Assembly (NCBI GenBank): GCA_014607495.2
Contig: CP053161.1
Location: forward strand, 6,333,115-6,397,114
Source of the DNA: Carposina sasakii
Lineage: Eukaryota > Arthropoda > Insecta > Lepidoptera > Carposinidae
Direction of reading: 5' to 3'
Length of the DNA: 64,000 bases
Shown: piece by piece, positions 48,239-58,443 of the stretch
Layout of the letters: every line of letters starts with the position of its first letter
Numbering within the stretch: position 1 is the first letter of the stretch
Program-made: the position numbers and the translations under genes
The notes under the pieces: generated by a model
Told to the model about the DNA's origin: nothing
Seen by the model: only the letters and a program-made list of their open reading frames with translations
Database searches by the model: none

Positions 48239-49549
48239 CTATTCTTTTTGCTGCTTAATCCTGTAGTCTGAAAGAGCAGCCTTAATGGCATCTTCTGCAA
48301 GCACTGAAAAAATAAAAACTACATTATTTACCAACACAAATTGGTCCATTTCCCACAACAAACTTCTCAGTAAAAACATTCCTGTGGTAATTATAATAAA
48401 TCATTTATTGGATGCTTGTCATGCAAAGAACACACCTTCTAAGTTTCAGGTATCTAAAATCAGTGGTTTATATGTAGAGATAGGTAAGTACATGTATTAT
48501 TTTAGGTAAGTATCTTTTGTTTGTTTGTTTAGTGATTAATACTCACTGGAACAATGCAATTTAACTGGTGGCAAAGACAATTCTTTGGCTATGTCAGTAT
48601 TCTTCAGCTTTAGAGCCTCATCAACTGTTTTTCCTTTTACCCATTCCGTAGCTAAAGAGCTAGATGCGATGGCTGAGCCACAGCCAAAAGTCTTGAATTT
48701 CGCTTCAATGATCTTTCCATTATCGTCAACTTTAATCTGTAATTTCATTACATCGCCACAGGCGGGTGCACCAACCAGGCCTGTACCAACATTTTTATCC
48801 TTTTTGTCAAGAGACCCTACATTCCGAGGGTTTTCATAGTGATCAATTACCTACAATTCAATTACATTATAACTAAAAACTATTTAACACACACTATACA
48901 CACTTATACTACGAATTATAATGATCAAGTGTTTTATCTATAAATTATTAATGTAAATTTTTATAGAATTCATAGAAATCCTTAGGCTCATACATAATAC
49001 ACGGCGGTTCTCCCGCCGCGGGATCCGCCTCTGAACCACACTAGACACAATTTTATATGGAAGTTGCATGCTTCATACTACACTGCGCGGTTTACAGGCG
49101 GGCGAAATACGACGCTATTGCATCATTCTGCGCAGCACGCACCTTTTTACGCGGCGTAACGCTAGCGACTCGCTAGCAAAATCTATGGAAATTGACAGTT
49201 TGACGCTAGCGTTACGGACTATCGAGAGGTTCGTGCTTACCCCTCAGGACGTTGTATGTAGACGCTTGCTCACGGATCTATGTTGAAATGAACAAAAGAC
49301 AGTGATAAACCGCGTTCCGTGTAGTTTGATCTGCGGCAGCTTTGTCGAGCGGATTCCCGCGGCGGGAGAACCACCGTGTAGTATAGCCCTTAGAATGATT
49401 CGCTCCGCTTCAGAGCGGAGCGAAGACCAATCATTAATCTAAGAAAACAAACTTACATTGGCATGGTAAGATGCGTTTTCAATTGCATTTATAGTCCTCA
49501 AACTCCCCAGACTAACACATTTGCGTACTTGAGATATGATGTGTGCCAT
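48239..49549 (-). CDS. ISCU: Iron-sulfur cluster assembly scaffold protein, mitochondrial
   Basis: Three exons on the minus strand, 49549-49457, 48850-48547 and 48303-48239, give 153 aa with matching phases. The first about 28 residues (MAHIISQVRKCVSLGS...) are basic and hydrophobic without acids before the mature region, as in mitochondrial leaders. The mature start is YHANVIDHYENPRN. The three cluster ligands are Cys62 (PACGD, with Asp64), Cys88 (TFGCGS) and Cys131 (LHCSM). The LPPVK chaperone-recognition motif is at 124-128, and the frataxin-sensitive Met follows Cys131-Ser. ISCU receives sulfur from NFS1 and builds 2Fe-2S clusters that HSC20/HSPA9 transfer onward. Length and motifs are intact. 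Intron 1 carries a 379-bp MITE. A LINE 3' end lies only about 80 bases upstream of the ATG. Confidence 0.95.
49000..49378. mobile_element. TA-flanked GC-rich MITE in ISCU intron 1
   Basis: The ends 'CACGGCGGTTCTCCCGCC' and 'GGCGGGAGAACCACCGTG' form about 30-bp inverted repeats, with TA at 48998-48999 and 49379-49380. The interior has further GCTAGCG-type short palindromes. It has no coding capacity. Confidence 0.8.
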
Positions 49550-49652
49550 CTTTTGAGTCCCAATAAAATCTGCGCAATAAGAATAACTCGCAGATTCAAT
49601 CAATTTCCTTTTTGCCGAAAATCTATTTTCCTTTTTTTTTTGTTTTGTTTAT

Positions 49653-49902
49653 TCCGAAGGAAAGGCAAGGGGAACTATGCCTATACAGCCATTGTCTTTA
49701 ATGAATACATACATAATAATCACGCCTCTTTCCCGGAGGGGTAGGCAGAGATCACGGATCTCCATTTGCTACGATCCTGACACCTCTTTCGCTTCATCTA
49801 CTTTCATGATATTCTTCATGCACGCTCGTCGGTTTAGGGTACTCTTGACCTGCCCTTTCTTTAGAATTTCACCAATTTGATCGGTGAAAGTCCGGCGAGG
49901 GG
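49653..49902 (-). pseudogene. LINE ORF, C-terminal piece and 3' UTR
   Basis: Minus-strand frames read 'RRTFTDQIGEILKKGQV', 'STLNRRACMKNIMKV' and, after a one-base shift, 'SKWRSVISAYPSGKEA' then TGA. This is the known tail of lepidopteran endonuclease-reverse-transcriptase ORFs. It is the downstream half of the ORF cut by the DNA element. Confidence 0.75.
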
Positions 49903-49904
49903 TA

Positions 49905-51651
49905 AAACTGTACATTAGCGACCCACGAATTTAGGAAGGGGGAGAGGGGTTCCCCCCTACCTCCCCCACCAACTCCCAACTTGAGCAAATGCATAGTTCA
50001 TGGGATATTTGAGATTGAAATTTGGGGTCAGAGACATGAAAAAGTAACATTTTATCAATTTTTAAAGTTAAAGGAGGGGGTAGGCACCCTAAAATTATTT
50101 TAATTCTTATTCCCCCTCCTTCAAATTACCCCTCTCTCCCCCTAAATCAACCCTCCAACCTCATATGTATTAAAAATAGGGTTTAAATGAGAAATGCATT
50201 TCTTTAGCCTTTTAAGCTATTAAAGTTTAAATGTAAACAAATTAAAGACTTCTGAACGTCTCCGGCACTGCAGGAAGTGCAGCCCCGACTCCCTTGCGTA
50301 ACAAACCACAGGCACTTCATGCTCAACTACACAGCTTCGGCTTGCATGGTGCCTGCGGTTTATTACAGCGGGCGGAGGCTGCTCTCCCTCCGCGCCTCCG
50401 GGCTTTTATAAACATTCTAGGGATAGGGCATACTAGTACCAAGTGGAGTCGGGGTTGACTAATTCGGTTCTGTTAGCAATTTCGACCTAATCAACACTAA
50501 TTTGAATTAAATGTTAAGTATCGTCTGTGGCTGTATGACATAATTCCTGTCTGTGTCTTATAGACTTGAAGGAAAAAAAACTGAAATCTGTCAAAATAAT
50601 GTCAGATTCTTGTAAGATATTACGAAAAATAATAAAATTATAACCTATAGAAGTATAGTCCGAAGGCCGATTTTAGGAATTTTTATGGGTGCAAATTTGA
50701 ACCAATCGCGGCTCTGTCATTCAGTGCTCAGCGGTCAGTGGCTACGTGTGTATGTCAACCTAAAGGACTTACCATGACGAAATGTGCACTGAGATCCTGC
50801 CAAAACTATGCTCAAAAACATAAGAAAATAAATAACATCACATTTCACCGGTAAATATTTGATGTTTTTACGTAATTTCATTGATAAAACAATAAATACA
50901 CAATCAAATTTTCATATTTTTTTATCTGTCATTGAAAACAAAATGTTGCCATAAGTGTGAAATTTTACCCTATTTTTAAACATGCAGATTGTAGGTAAAA
51001 GTAGTTGGATCTACTTTGTCTTTGATTTATTGTGGAATTACCTGCAAGCTCTCTCACCGAATTATTTAAAACTATACATATTGTTACTATAATATTATGT
51101 TTAAATATTAGATCTTTAAAATGGGCATCGTTCTTTCTTTTATTGAATGAAATAAAACCACGGAGAATGGCCTCACAGCTTTGTTGACATAATGACAAAT
51201 TATTCAGATGGACAATTTTTAACAGAATATTGTATTTTTTTGTCACACTTTTGGACCAATGATGTGGAAAAGTCCGATCATCTCCTTTTAATATATTAAA
51301 ATTTCACGATAATTCTACAAGAGTGTGCAAATCAGTATACTTCTCAGCATCAATAATAATTTTATCGACTATTTCCCCACATCTAGGGAAAAAACATTTT
51401 TAAGGCAACATTAATTTTATGTCATGCATACGTCAAGTCGATATTTTATGCCTATTTTTTAGCCTTGCGTTTGGTTGGAACACACTTTCTATAGGTTATA
51501 ATTCTATTCGAAAAATATAAAATTTTGAGAATTTTTTCTCGAAAACTATAAGTTTCCTCACGTTGCGCCATTGCTGAATTACATCTTATTAATAAACCTT
51601 TACAAGGAAAAATTGTGAACCTCCAACTCATGGGTCGCTAATGTACAGTTT
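49905..51651. mobile_element. 1.75-kb inverted-repeat DNA element with THAP-like exon, inserted in the LINE
   Basis: 'AAACTGTACATTAGCGACCC' at 49905 is perfectly inverted at 51632-51651. The flanks on both sides are parts of one LINE ORF, so the element is an insertion. No clean target duplication is visible (TAA on the left, TAG on the right), and about 20 codons of LINE seem missing at the junction. The interior has hairpins at 50070-50120 and 50262-50460 and a THAP-like start at 50774. Confidence 0.75.
50774..50850 (+). pseudogene. THAP-domain-like first exon inside the DNA element
   Basis: ATG at 50774 opens MTKCALRSCQNYAQKHKKIN followed by NITFHR and a donor (GTAAAT at 50851). The pattern M-x-x-C-x4-C ... 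F-H-R is the start of a C2CH THAP zinc finger, known from P-element transposases and many insect genes. The rest of the domain (Trp, second Cys, His) was not found nearby. It may be a relic of a transposase gene or a captured host exon. Confidence 0.5.
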
Positions 51652-53024
51652 AGCCACTCATCCCCTCCACATGCCCAAACCACCTCAACATACCCTTCTC
51701 AATCTTCGTCACCACGTCGTCATTTATACCACACTTCTTTCTGATCACCTCATTTCTTATTCTATCTTTCAAACTGACTCCACACATACTTTTCAATGCT
51801 CTCATTTCCACTGCATTCACCTGACTTTGGTACATAAGAGAGAAGACACTTCCATACATAAGAGTCGGTACCAAAACACCTCCATGAACAGCCAGACGTG
51901 CCGCTTGCGACACTTTCTAGCTACTCATAAAAGAATTAAGTGCCCCATTCACCCGATTGCCAGCATTCACTCTCCTTACAATATCTTTGTCATGCTTACC
52001 ATCCCTTGTAAACAAAGTCCCCAGATACACGAACTCAGTCACTTGCTCCAATCTTTCTTCGCCAATCATTATTTTGCAATTCGCCATTACCTAATCCCTT
52101 TCAAAAACCATCACTTTCGTCTTACTTACATTCATCTTCATCCCTTTACTTTCAAATGATCCATGCATTTTTGTTACCATCTCCTGCAACTCCTCCTCCG
52201 AAGACGCAAGCAAAACCATGTCATCGGCATAGAGGAGGAATTTTACAAGTAACTCATTCATTCTTAGACCACCATCATCGTCATGAATAAATCGAATAGC
52301 CACGGTGACGCTACACATCCCTGTCTAACACCTTTTTTGATGGTAAACCAGTCCGTGTAGGACCCTATTATTCTCACACAAGCACTTGAGTCCTCGTAGA
52401 GGGATTTCAGTGCCCGAATGAGAAGGCCACTCACTTCATACATAGACAGAACCTTCCAAAGCTCCTTCCTCACTACTCTGCCATAAGCCTTCTCCAAGCG
52501 CAATAGACCTTCTTACTTTTCGCCAGAAACTTTTCGGCTATACATCGTACAACTTGATCCGTACATCCCATGCCCTTTCGAAATCCCGCTTGTGCATCCC
52601 ACACTTTCTGGTCGTTTACTTTCATAATCCTTTCAATCAACACTTTCGCATACAGCTTGCCGACAATGCTGAGTAGACTAATGCCTCTATAGTTTTTGCA
52701 GTCCAGTCGTGAACCTTTACTCTTGAACAGAGGCACGATGACAGCCTTGCACTAATCAATTGGTACTCGGCCGGTGTCAAAGCACATGTTAAACAGGCGG
52801 TACAACTGACTGGCTACGACGCCCTGTCCAGCCTTCAGCATTTCAACACAAATCCTATCATACCCTGCTGCCTTACCTGCTTTCATCCATGTTAAACATT
52901 TCACAATTTCATCCATGCTTATATTACTTTCCTCTCCAAGCACTGTTTCATTCAACTCTGAGGTCGGCGTCTTTGCTTTTTCCCTATCAAATAACTTTTC
53001 AAAATATTCCTTCCTTCTCTTCAA
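51652..53024 (-). pseudogene. LINE reverse-transcriptase domain, broken
   Basis: In minus order: WMKAGKAAGYDRICVEMLKA; a TAG replacing the Trp expected before CKAVIVPL; 'CKNYRGISLLSIVGKLYAK'; 'QAGFRKGMGCTDQVV'; KAYGRVVRKELWKVL; 'GVRQGCVASPWLFDLFM'; 'LLYADDMVLLASSEEEL'; then 'IEKGMLRWFGHVEGMSG' at the insertion point. The YADD catalytic motif is intact, but the frame shifts several times between blocks. Confidence 0.85.
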
Positions 53025-53330
53025 TATATATTATTTCTCATTCACTAAACTTCCATTCGTGTCCTTAATTGAGCTCAGCTCAGAGCTCTGTCCTTTTTCC
53101 CTGACTAATTTTATGGATTTCCAGAAAAACTTTATGTTAGCCTGGAAATCCTGGGACAACCTTTCATCCATCACATCTTTCTGTTCCGCTTTCTTTCTTT
53201 TTATAATTTCTTTCACTAGTCCATTCATACTTCTATACATTTTTTTGCTTCAATCACTTCGTCGTAAGAGGCTTTTTGGATTCTTTGGTTAGCTCTCATA
53301 GCCAACCAGTCCCGCCATAACTTTTTCTTT

Positions 53331-54386
53331 TTACATACTTACTGCTTCTTTCACTTCTTTATCCCACCATACATTCTTCTCCTTTTCCCCTTTGTACCTC
53401 TTACTGACTCCACATACATCACCAGCCACACTAACTATTTTACTCTTAAATGCATCCCATAAGTCATCAATCTCACTTACTTCATCCAATCCTTCAAATT
53501 CAGTTTTTAACTTAGTTACGTACTCCTCTTTCACCTTTTCTTCTTGCAGATTTTCTACTTTTATTATTTCTAGATCACTAGTAACTGTACGGGTGACGGC
53601 ACTAGTGTCTAGTACATTCTTTCTCATTCTTTCATCAACTATAACAAAATCAATCATGCTTTTCCTTACATTCTCCACCTCTCGAGTATACATGTGTATT
53701 AATTTGTGGGCAAACATTGTGTTTGCGACACATGATTAGACTCGAGGCAGATCTCTAGCAAACTTTTTCCATTGTCATTCACTCTTTCGTCACCATATTT
53801 TCCTAGAACACTCTCAAATCCCTCTCTCCTAACACCTATCCATGCGTTAAAATGTCCTATCAGTACTAACCTTTAATTTGCCTTGCATACCCTTAAAACC
53901 TCTCTTAATTGCTCCCAAAAAATTTGCCTTTCATCCTGTGTACGTTGGGATGCTCTCGGACCAGGGTCCACTAGAGCGTACAACGACAAACAAGCGTACC
54001 ATTCCCACTTTCATTCTAACCCAAATCAGTCTTGGGCTCACGCATTCAAATTCATTCACACATTCTGCCATCCTGGCAGAGAGTATAACACCAACACCCT
54101 GACAGGCTCTCTCCGCACTGGGAACCCCAGACCAGTATGCCGTGTAGGGACCATGCTTGGTGGTGTCACAGCCTCTCCGCTTGGTCTCATTCAAACACAG
54201 AACATCAATCTTTCTTTCATCCATCATCTGCAGCACCTGATCAAACTTCGCTTCCATTCTTCCTCCAACATTTAATGTAGCAAAACGGCTCTCCGTGAGC
54301 CGCTTGTCGCCACCGCGGGAAACGAGACGTGATGGGTGGCGGACCGCATAGCCGCCATGCGGATAATTATTTGTTTCATTATCCAT
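53331..54386 (-). pseudogene. LINE endonuclease domain, broken
   Basis: An ATG-led frame at 54386 carries FATLNVGGRMEAKFDQVL, 'KIDVLCLNETKRRGCDTT' and 'CQGVGVILSARMAECV', the 'N..G' and 'ETK' elements of apurinic-endonuclease-type LINE nucleases. The frame is lost near 53931. A second piece (53331-53717) continues toward the linker (INLWDAFKSK-like sequence and KNVWWDKEVKEAV). Confidence 0.75.
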
Positions 54387-54640
54387 TGCGGTCTCACGAA
54401 TAGCTAGGGTAGTAGGTAGCTATGTCCACCCTGGCAGAGCCCCGCGTTCCAGGGTAAGGCTCGTCATAATCTGGGTTGCCCGGTCCCAGGACATATTGGC
54501 ACGTTTATGATAGTCATAGCTCGCCCATAGCCACGCATCCTTAGGCACGGCAGACCCCGGATTGGCGGAAAAGGAAATTTAGGACAGAGAGAAGAACACG
54601 GGATTATAATGTTGTAGGGAGGAATGGGAAAATTTATAGG

Positions 54641-54881
54641 ATACTAGCGGACCCGACAGACGTTGTCCTGTCCCACGCCTAAAATACAAACTTTCTGAAA
54701 TAAGCTGTAACAATCTGGATCGTTATAAAAACATTATCTAGTTGACCGAATTGTGAATCTAAACATTTCCGAGATATAACAACCATATACCGGGCGTAAC
54801 TAAAATTTAAGTATACTTTTGAATATTCGACACAACAACTGCAGCGCAGTCTGCCGGATCCTGTGTAAAAGGTTCTATTTA
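54641..54881. repeat. Lepidopteran repeat next to the LINE 5' end
   Basis: Starts 'ATACTAGCGGACCCGACAG' and ends with a 'CAGTCTGCCGGATCCTG' block that recurs near 55880-55910, 57357-57380 and 57645-57665. Confidence 0.6.
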
Positions 54882-55234
54882 CAGGGTGTTTTTTGGTCGT
54901 CAACCTTTCCGAAAACTATGGATTCTCCTCATCATCACGAACATTTGGAAGGATCCCATGGAAGAATACCTGAGAAGTGAGAAGTGTCTGGTTCCCAAGA
55001 TATTAAGGTCCAAAGTTGAGTTATTAGGTTGCCTTTTATTACATAAATTCACATAGACATACCAAACTACCTATAAAAAATTAACACAAACACTGGACAC
55101 ATACATTTCGCGCGATCATATTAATAAAAAAAATTACAAAAAATTCAAAACGCGTTCTAGAATTTTTTTCTATAAACTTTATTTGATGTATAGAGCACGT
55201 ACCCTTCGTAAACGGTGGCAACGAAAAAATCCTG
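54882..55234 (+). mobile_element. MITE family B
   Basis: Starts CAGGGTGTTTTTTGGTCG after TA and ends 'AAAAAATCCTG' before TA. Colinear with 59686-60067. Confidence 0.8.
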
Positions 55235-55420
55235 TATACTAATATTAGGTATAAATGTATAAGTGTATGTGTGTGTGTATGTTTGTCCGTCTTTCACGGC
55301 AAAACTACTAAACAAATTTTAATGAAATTTTATACACAAATATTATTGAGCCCGAGAAATGACATAGGCTACTTCTTATAGGTGGCACCAACGCGTAACA
55401 AAATAAATCGGTCAACTATA

Positions 55421-55680
55421 CAGGGTATAACAAAAAAGGTATGTTAAGCGAAAAGCTATGTAAATAGCCCACTATAGAGAATCTATCCACAAAATTTGAG
55501 ACTCGAAATCACATGTTTATTTTTCCATATAGTATAGGGAATTCTCAAACATCTCAGGAATTTTCATACAACATTGAAAATTAAACATGTGATATCAAGG
55601 CTCAAATTTTGTGGATAGGTTCTCTTTAGTGGGCTATTTACATAGCTTTTCGCTTAAAATACCTTTTATGTTACACCCTG
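55421..55680. mobile_element. Fold-back MITE family C
   Basis: Starts CAGGGTATAACAAAAAAGG, ends 'TGTTACACCCTG', TA on both sides. The arms of about 110 bp are inverted copies. Confidence 0.85.
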
Positions 55681-56372
55681 TATAATATTTTGAATTCTGG
55701 CCACGTGGACTGCAGAAAAAAAATGTTGACCGAATTGGGAATCTAAACCATTCTCGAACCCACATATACACACACACACACACACACATAATTTCATCAA
55801 AATCGGTTCAGCCGTTTAGAAGGAGTTCAATTAGGTACAAACATAGGAATAAAAGATTTATATTGTTGTTGACGTTAGAACCTTTTACATAAGATCCGGC
55901 AGACTGCGTTCCAGTCGCTGTGTTGAATATTTAAAAGTATAGTTTAGTTTCAGTTACGCCCGGTACATGGTTGTTATATCACGGAAATGTTTCCTTTTCT
56001 TTATCTTGTTATACACGGTGCTTGTGACATCCAGGCAAATATTTATATGGTGACTGCAGACCATGATTCTGAGGCAAAAAGACTGAAAATTTTCCGTCAT
56101 TTTTTCATATTTTCGAAAAAAAAGATTCCCACTCTGGTGAAGATTTTTTTCCATTTTCTTTATTAATAATTTTATTTAAAAAAAATTGTATAGTTCGTTT
56201 TAGTAGGCCTTAGATAATGAAACAGAAAATACAATTTTAAAGCAAAAGATGATTTCCAAAAAAAGGCTCTTAAAAGTTCTAATAACTGATCAAACCTAAC
56301 GGAGAATCACAGGTGAGCCAAAAAACAGTAATGTCACACAATTACCAATAAGCCCATATAACTAGTCACAGG

Positions 56373-56499
56373 TTGTTCATCTCAACTATACCCTCAAAAT
56401 TGGTCAGAAGTGGCACCGTGTAGTTCTATCGGCCCTTGGTGCTCTACCTACCCCGTAAGGGATATAGGTGTATATGCGTTATATGTATGTATGTAATTT
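56373..56499 (+). mobile_element. 5'-truncated LINE tail with target duplication GTCACAGG
   Basis: GTCACAGG flanks it exactly (56365-56372 and 56500-56507). It carries 'ATACCCTCAAAATTGGTCAG' and a (TATG)n end. Related to 20158-20245 and 46438-46560. Confidence 0.8.
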
Positions 56500-56632
56500 G
56501 TCACAGGATCTCCGAATACCAATGGCGCGGAGAGCAAAGATAACTGATAATAAAACCACAAATACATTTCCTGCGGCATAACACTGTCGTATAACGCAAC
56601 ACAATGTACTTTTTCAGCATTTCAGTATTTTA

Positions 56633-56977
56633 TAAAATTATTAATAAAGAAATGGAAAAAATTCCTCACCCGGGTGGGAATCGAACCCACGACCTCTGCA
56701 TTCCGTGCCAGCGCTCTTACCACTGAGCCACCGGGTCAATTACTCGGGTGACGAATTTTACCATCTCTTTTTGAAATTACATTATTGGAAACGTTATTTT
56801 TCATCCCGATAGCTATACATAAGCCAAATCTCGGCAAACAAAGCTGAATCCCTCAGCACAATGTTTTAATGATGAAACGATCAACCATATCCTAACGGAT
56901 TATATTATGGAGAAGTGTTTTTATCTTAATCAAGATATTATATATTATAAAATTATTAATAATTTCATTATTAATTA
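56633..56977 (-). mobile_element. tRNA-derived retroposon with target duplication ATTTCAGTATTT
   Basis: ATTTCAGTATTT occurs on both sides (near 56621 and 56980). The minus strand has 'GGTGGCTCAGTGGTAAGAGC' and 'GTGGGTTCGATTCCCACC', pol III A and B boxes. A six-pair acceptor-like stem (ACCCGG...CCGGGT) can be drawn. The 5' part is shared with the repeat at 36378, so it is a composite SINE. Confidence 0.65.
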
Positions 56978-57014
56978 ATTTCAGTATTTGCCTGGCTGTC
57001 ACCCACACCCTGTA

Positions 57015-58080
57015 TATAAATATTCCATTCGCGTGTTTTTCATTGAACTTCCTCTAAACGGCTGGACCGATATTGAGGAAATTTTGTGTGTGTGATGTTT
57101 GTTCTAGTGGGTTCGAGAATGATTTAGTTAGATTCTCAATTCAGTCACCGAAATTTTGTTTTTACTGCAGTCCACGCGGGCGGAGTCCAAAAACATTATT
57201 TAGTTGACCAAATTGTAAATATAAACTTTTCTCGAACCCACTTGAACACACACAAAAAATTCCGTCAAAATCGGTCCAGTCGTTTAGAATGAGTTCAATT
57301 AATAACCACACAAAAAGAAGATTTATATTCTTCTTTATTTTAGAACTTTTTACATAGGATCCGGCAGACTGCGGTGCAGTCGCTGTATCGAATATTCAAA
57401 AATATACTTTAGTTTCAGTTACACAGTCCGCAGTCTTTATTTATTTATTTATAAGGCTTGTCAACAACATAAATATCACACATTATTAAAAACATTATTT
57501 GAGCAAATATTCTGATATATATGTCACTTACAGGCTAGCATAACATTCCTAAATTAATTCAATAATATAATAAATCATTTCAATACAAATAAAGAAAACA
57601 TGCTTAATAAATCAAATTATAATTAAATTAAAATACTACATACCACAGTCTGCCGGATCCTATGTAAAAAGTTCTAAAATAAAGAAGAATATAAATCTTC
57701 TTTTTGTGTGGTTTTAATTGAACTACTTCTAAACGGCTGGACCAATTTTGATGAAATTTTGTGTGTATGTTCAAGTGGGTTTGAGGATGGTTTAGCTTCA
57801 CAATTCGGTTAATTAAATAATGTTTTTGGACTCCGTCTGCGTGGACTGCAGAGAAAACAAAATGTCGTTCACCGAATCGTAAGTTTAAACTATTCTCGAA
57901 CCCACTTGAACACACACACAAAATTTCATCAAAATCGGTTCAGCGGTTTAGAGGGAAATCCATTACAAACACACGAACAGAAGATTTTTATATATAAAGA
58001 CTACTGAAACGGAAAAGGAAAGTTGGCAGGTGTCAGTAGTAGCTGGAGTAAGCCAGGGTCGCATACCTGTGTGCTTTATT
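57015..58080. repeat. Block of lepidopteran LINE/SINE fragments
   Basis: Several repeats of the type 'AAACGGCTGGACCGAT', 'GAACCCACTTGAACACACAC' and 'GACTGCGGTGCAGTCGC' in both orientations, around a T-rich retroposon end at 57440-57620. No gene. Confidence 0.6.
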
Positions 58081-58125
58081 AATAACACCCGGACAGGGTG
58101 TCAATTAAAAAACACCTCCTAACTG

Positions 58126-58440
58126 AATTAGTGAATGATTTCTGAATTTATCATAGATGATAACGATGAATGCAAACGTCAGGAAAATCCTCAAGAACGA
58201 ATGTAAAATTATCCGAAACCTAAAATAATTGCAGCAGAAACAACTTACATGAGCTCATGAAGAGATCGTACTACGACTAAAGTTTTACTCAGCTTACCTG
58301 CACATAAAACCATGCACACGCACTAGATTCACATCATAAGTAAACAAAATATAACTTATCTACCAGAAAACATCACTTTACGGACACATGGAAGCCATTT
58401 ACAAATTAATTTGAATTTTCACAAGAAAATTATACCCACT
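58126..58440 (-). repeat. Retroposon family A, copy 5 (lacks the shared tail)
   Basis: Keeps the body blocks 'AAACCATGCACACGCACTAG' and 'ACCAGAAAACATCACTTT' but not the GGGGAACTAAGCCC tail. It is cut on the right where the inverted-repeat element 58444-59499 begins. Confidence 0.7.
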
Positions 58441-58443
58441 AAG

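Larger units (their letters stand above)
49630..54640 (-). mobile_element. Decayed endonuclease/reverse-transcriptase LINE, split by a DNA element
   Basis: The minus strand holds, in order, a 5' leader (about 54640-54390), an apurinic-endonuclease-like domain, a reverse transcriptase, a C-terminal tail ending WRSVISAYPSGKEA and a stop (about 49722), then a short 3' UTR and an A run near 49632. Removing the inserted element (49905-51651) leaves about 3.26 kb with a single ORF, a size that fits RTE-like elements; the clade is not certain. Frameshifts, nonsense codons and a missing segment at the insertion show it is dead. Confidence 0.8.
56012..57014. mobile_element. MITE family E, interrupted by two retroposons
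   Basis: Left end 'CACGGTGCTTGTGACATCC' and right end 'GGCTGTCACCCACACCCTG' match the ends of 16880-17335. The interior is split at 56373-56499 and 56633-56977, each insertion with its own target duplication. Confidence 0.7.

Noticed and set aside
51641..54275. Plus-strand ORFs over the LINE (up to 172 codons)
   Set aside because: They are the antisense of a decayed reverse-transcriptase ORF. The minus strand carries the recognisable YADD and other motifs.
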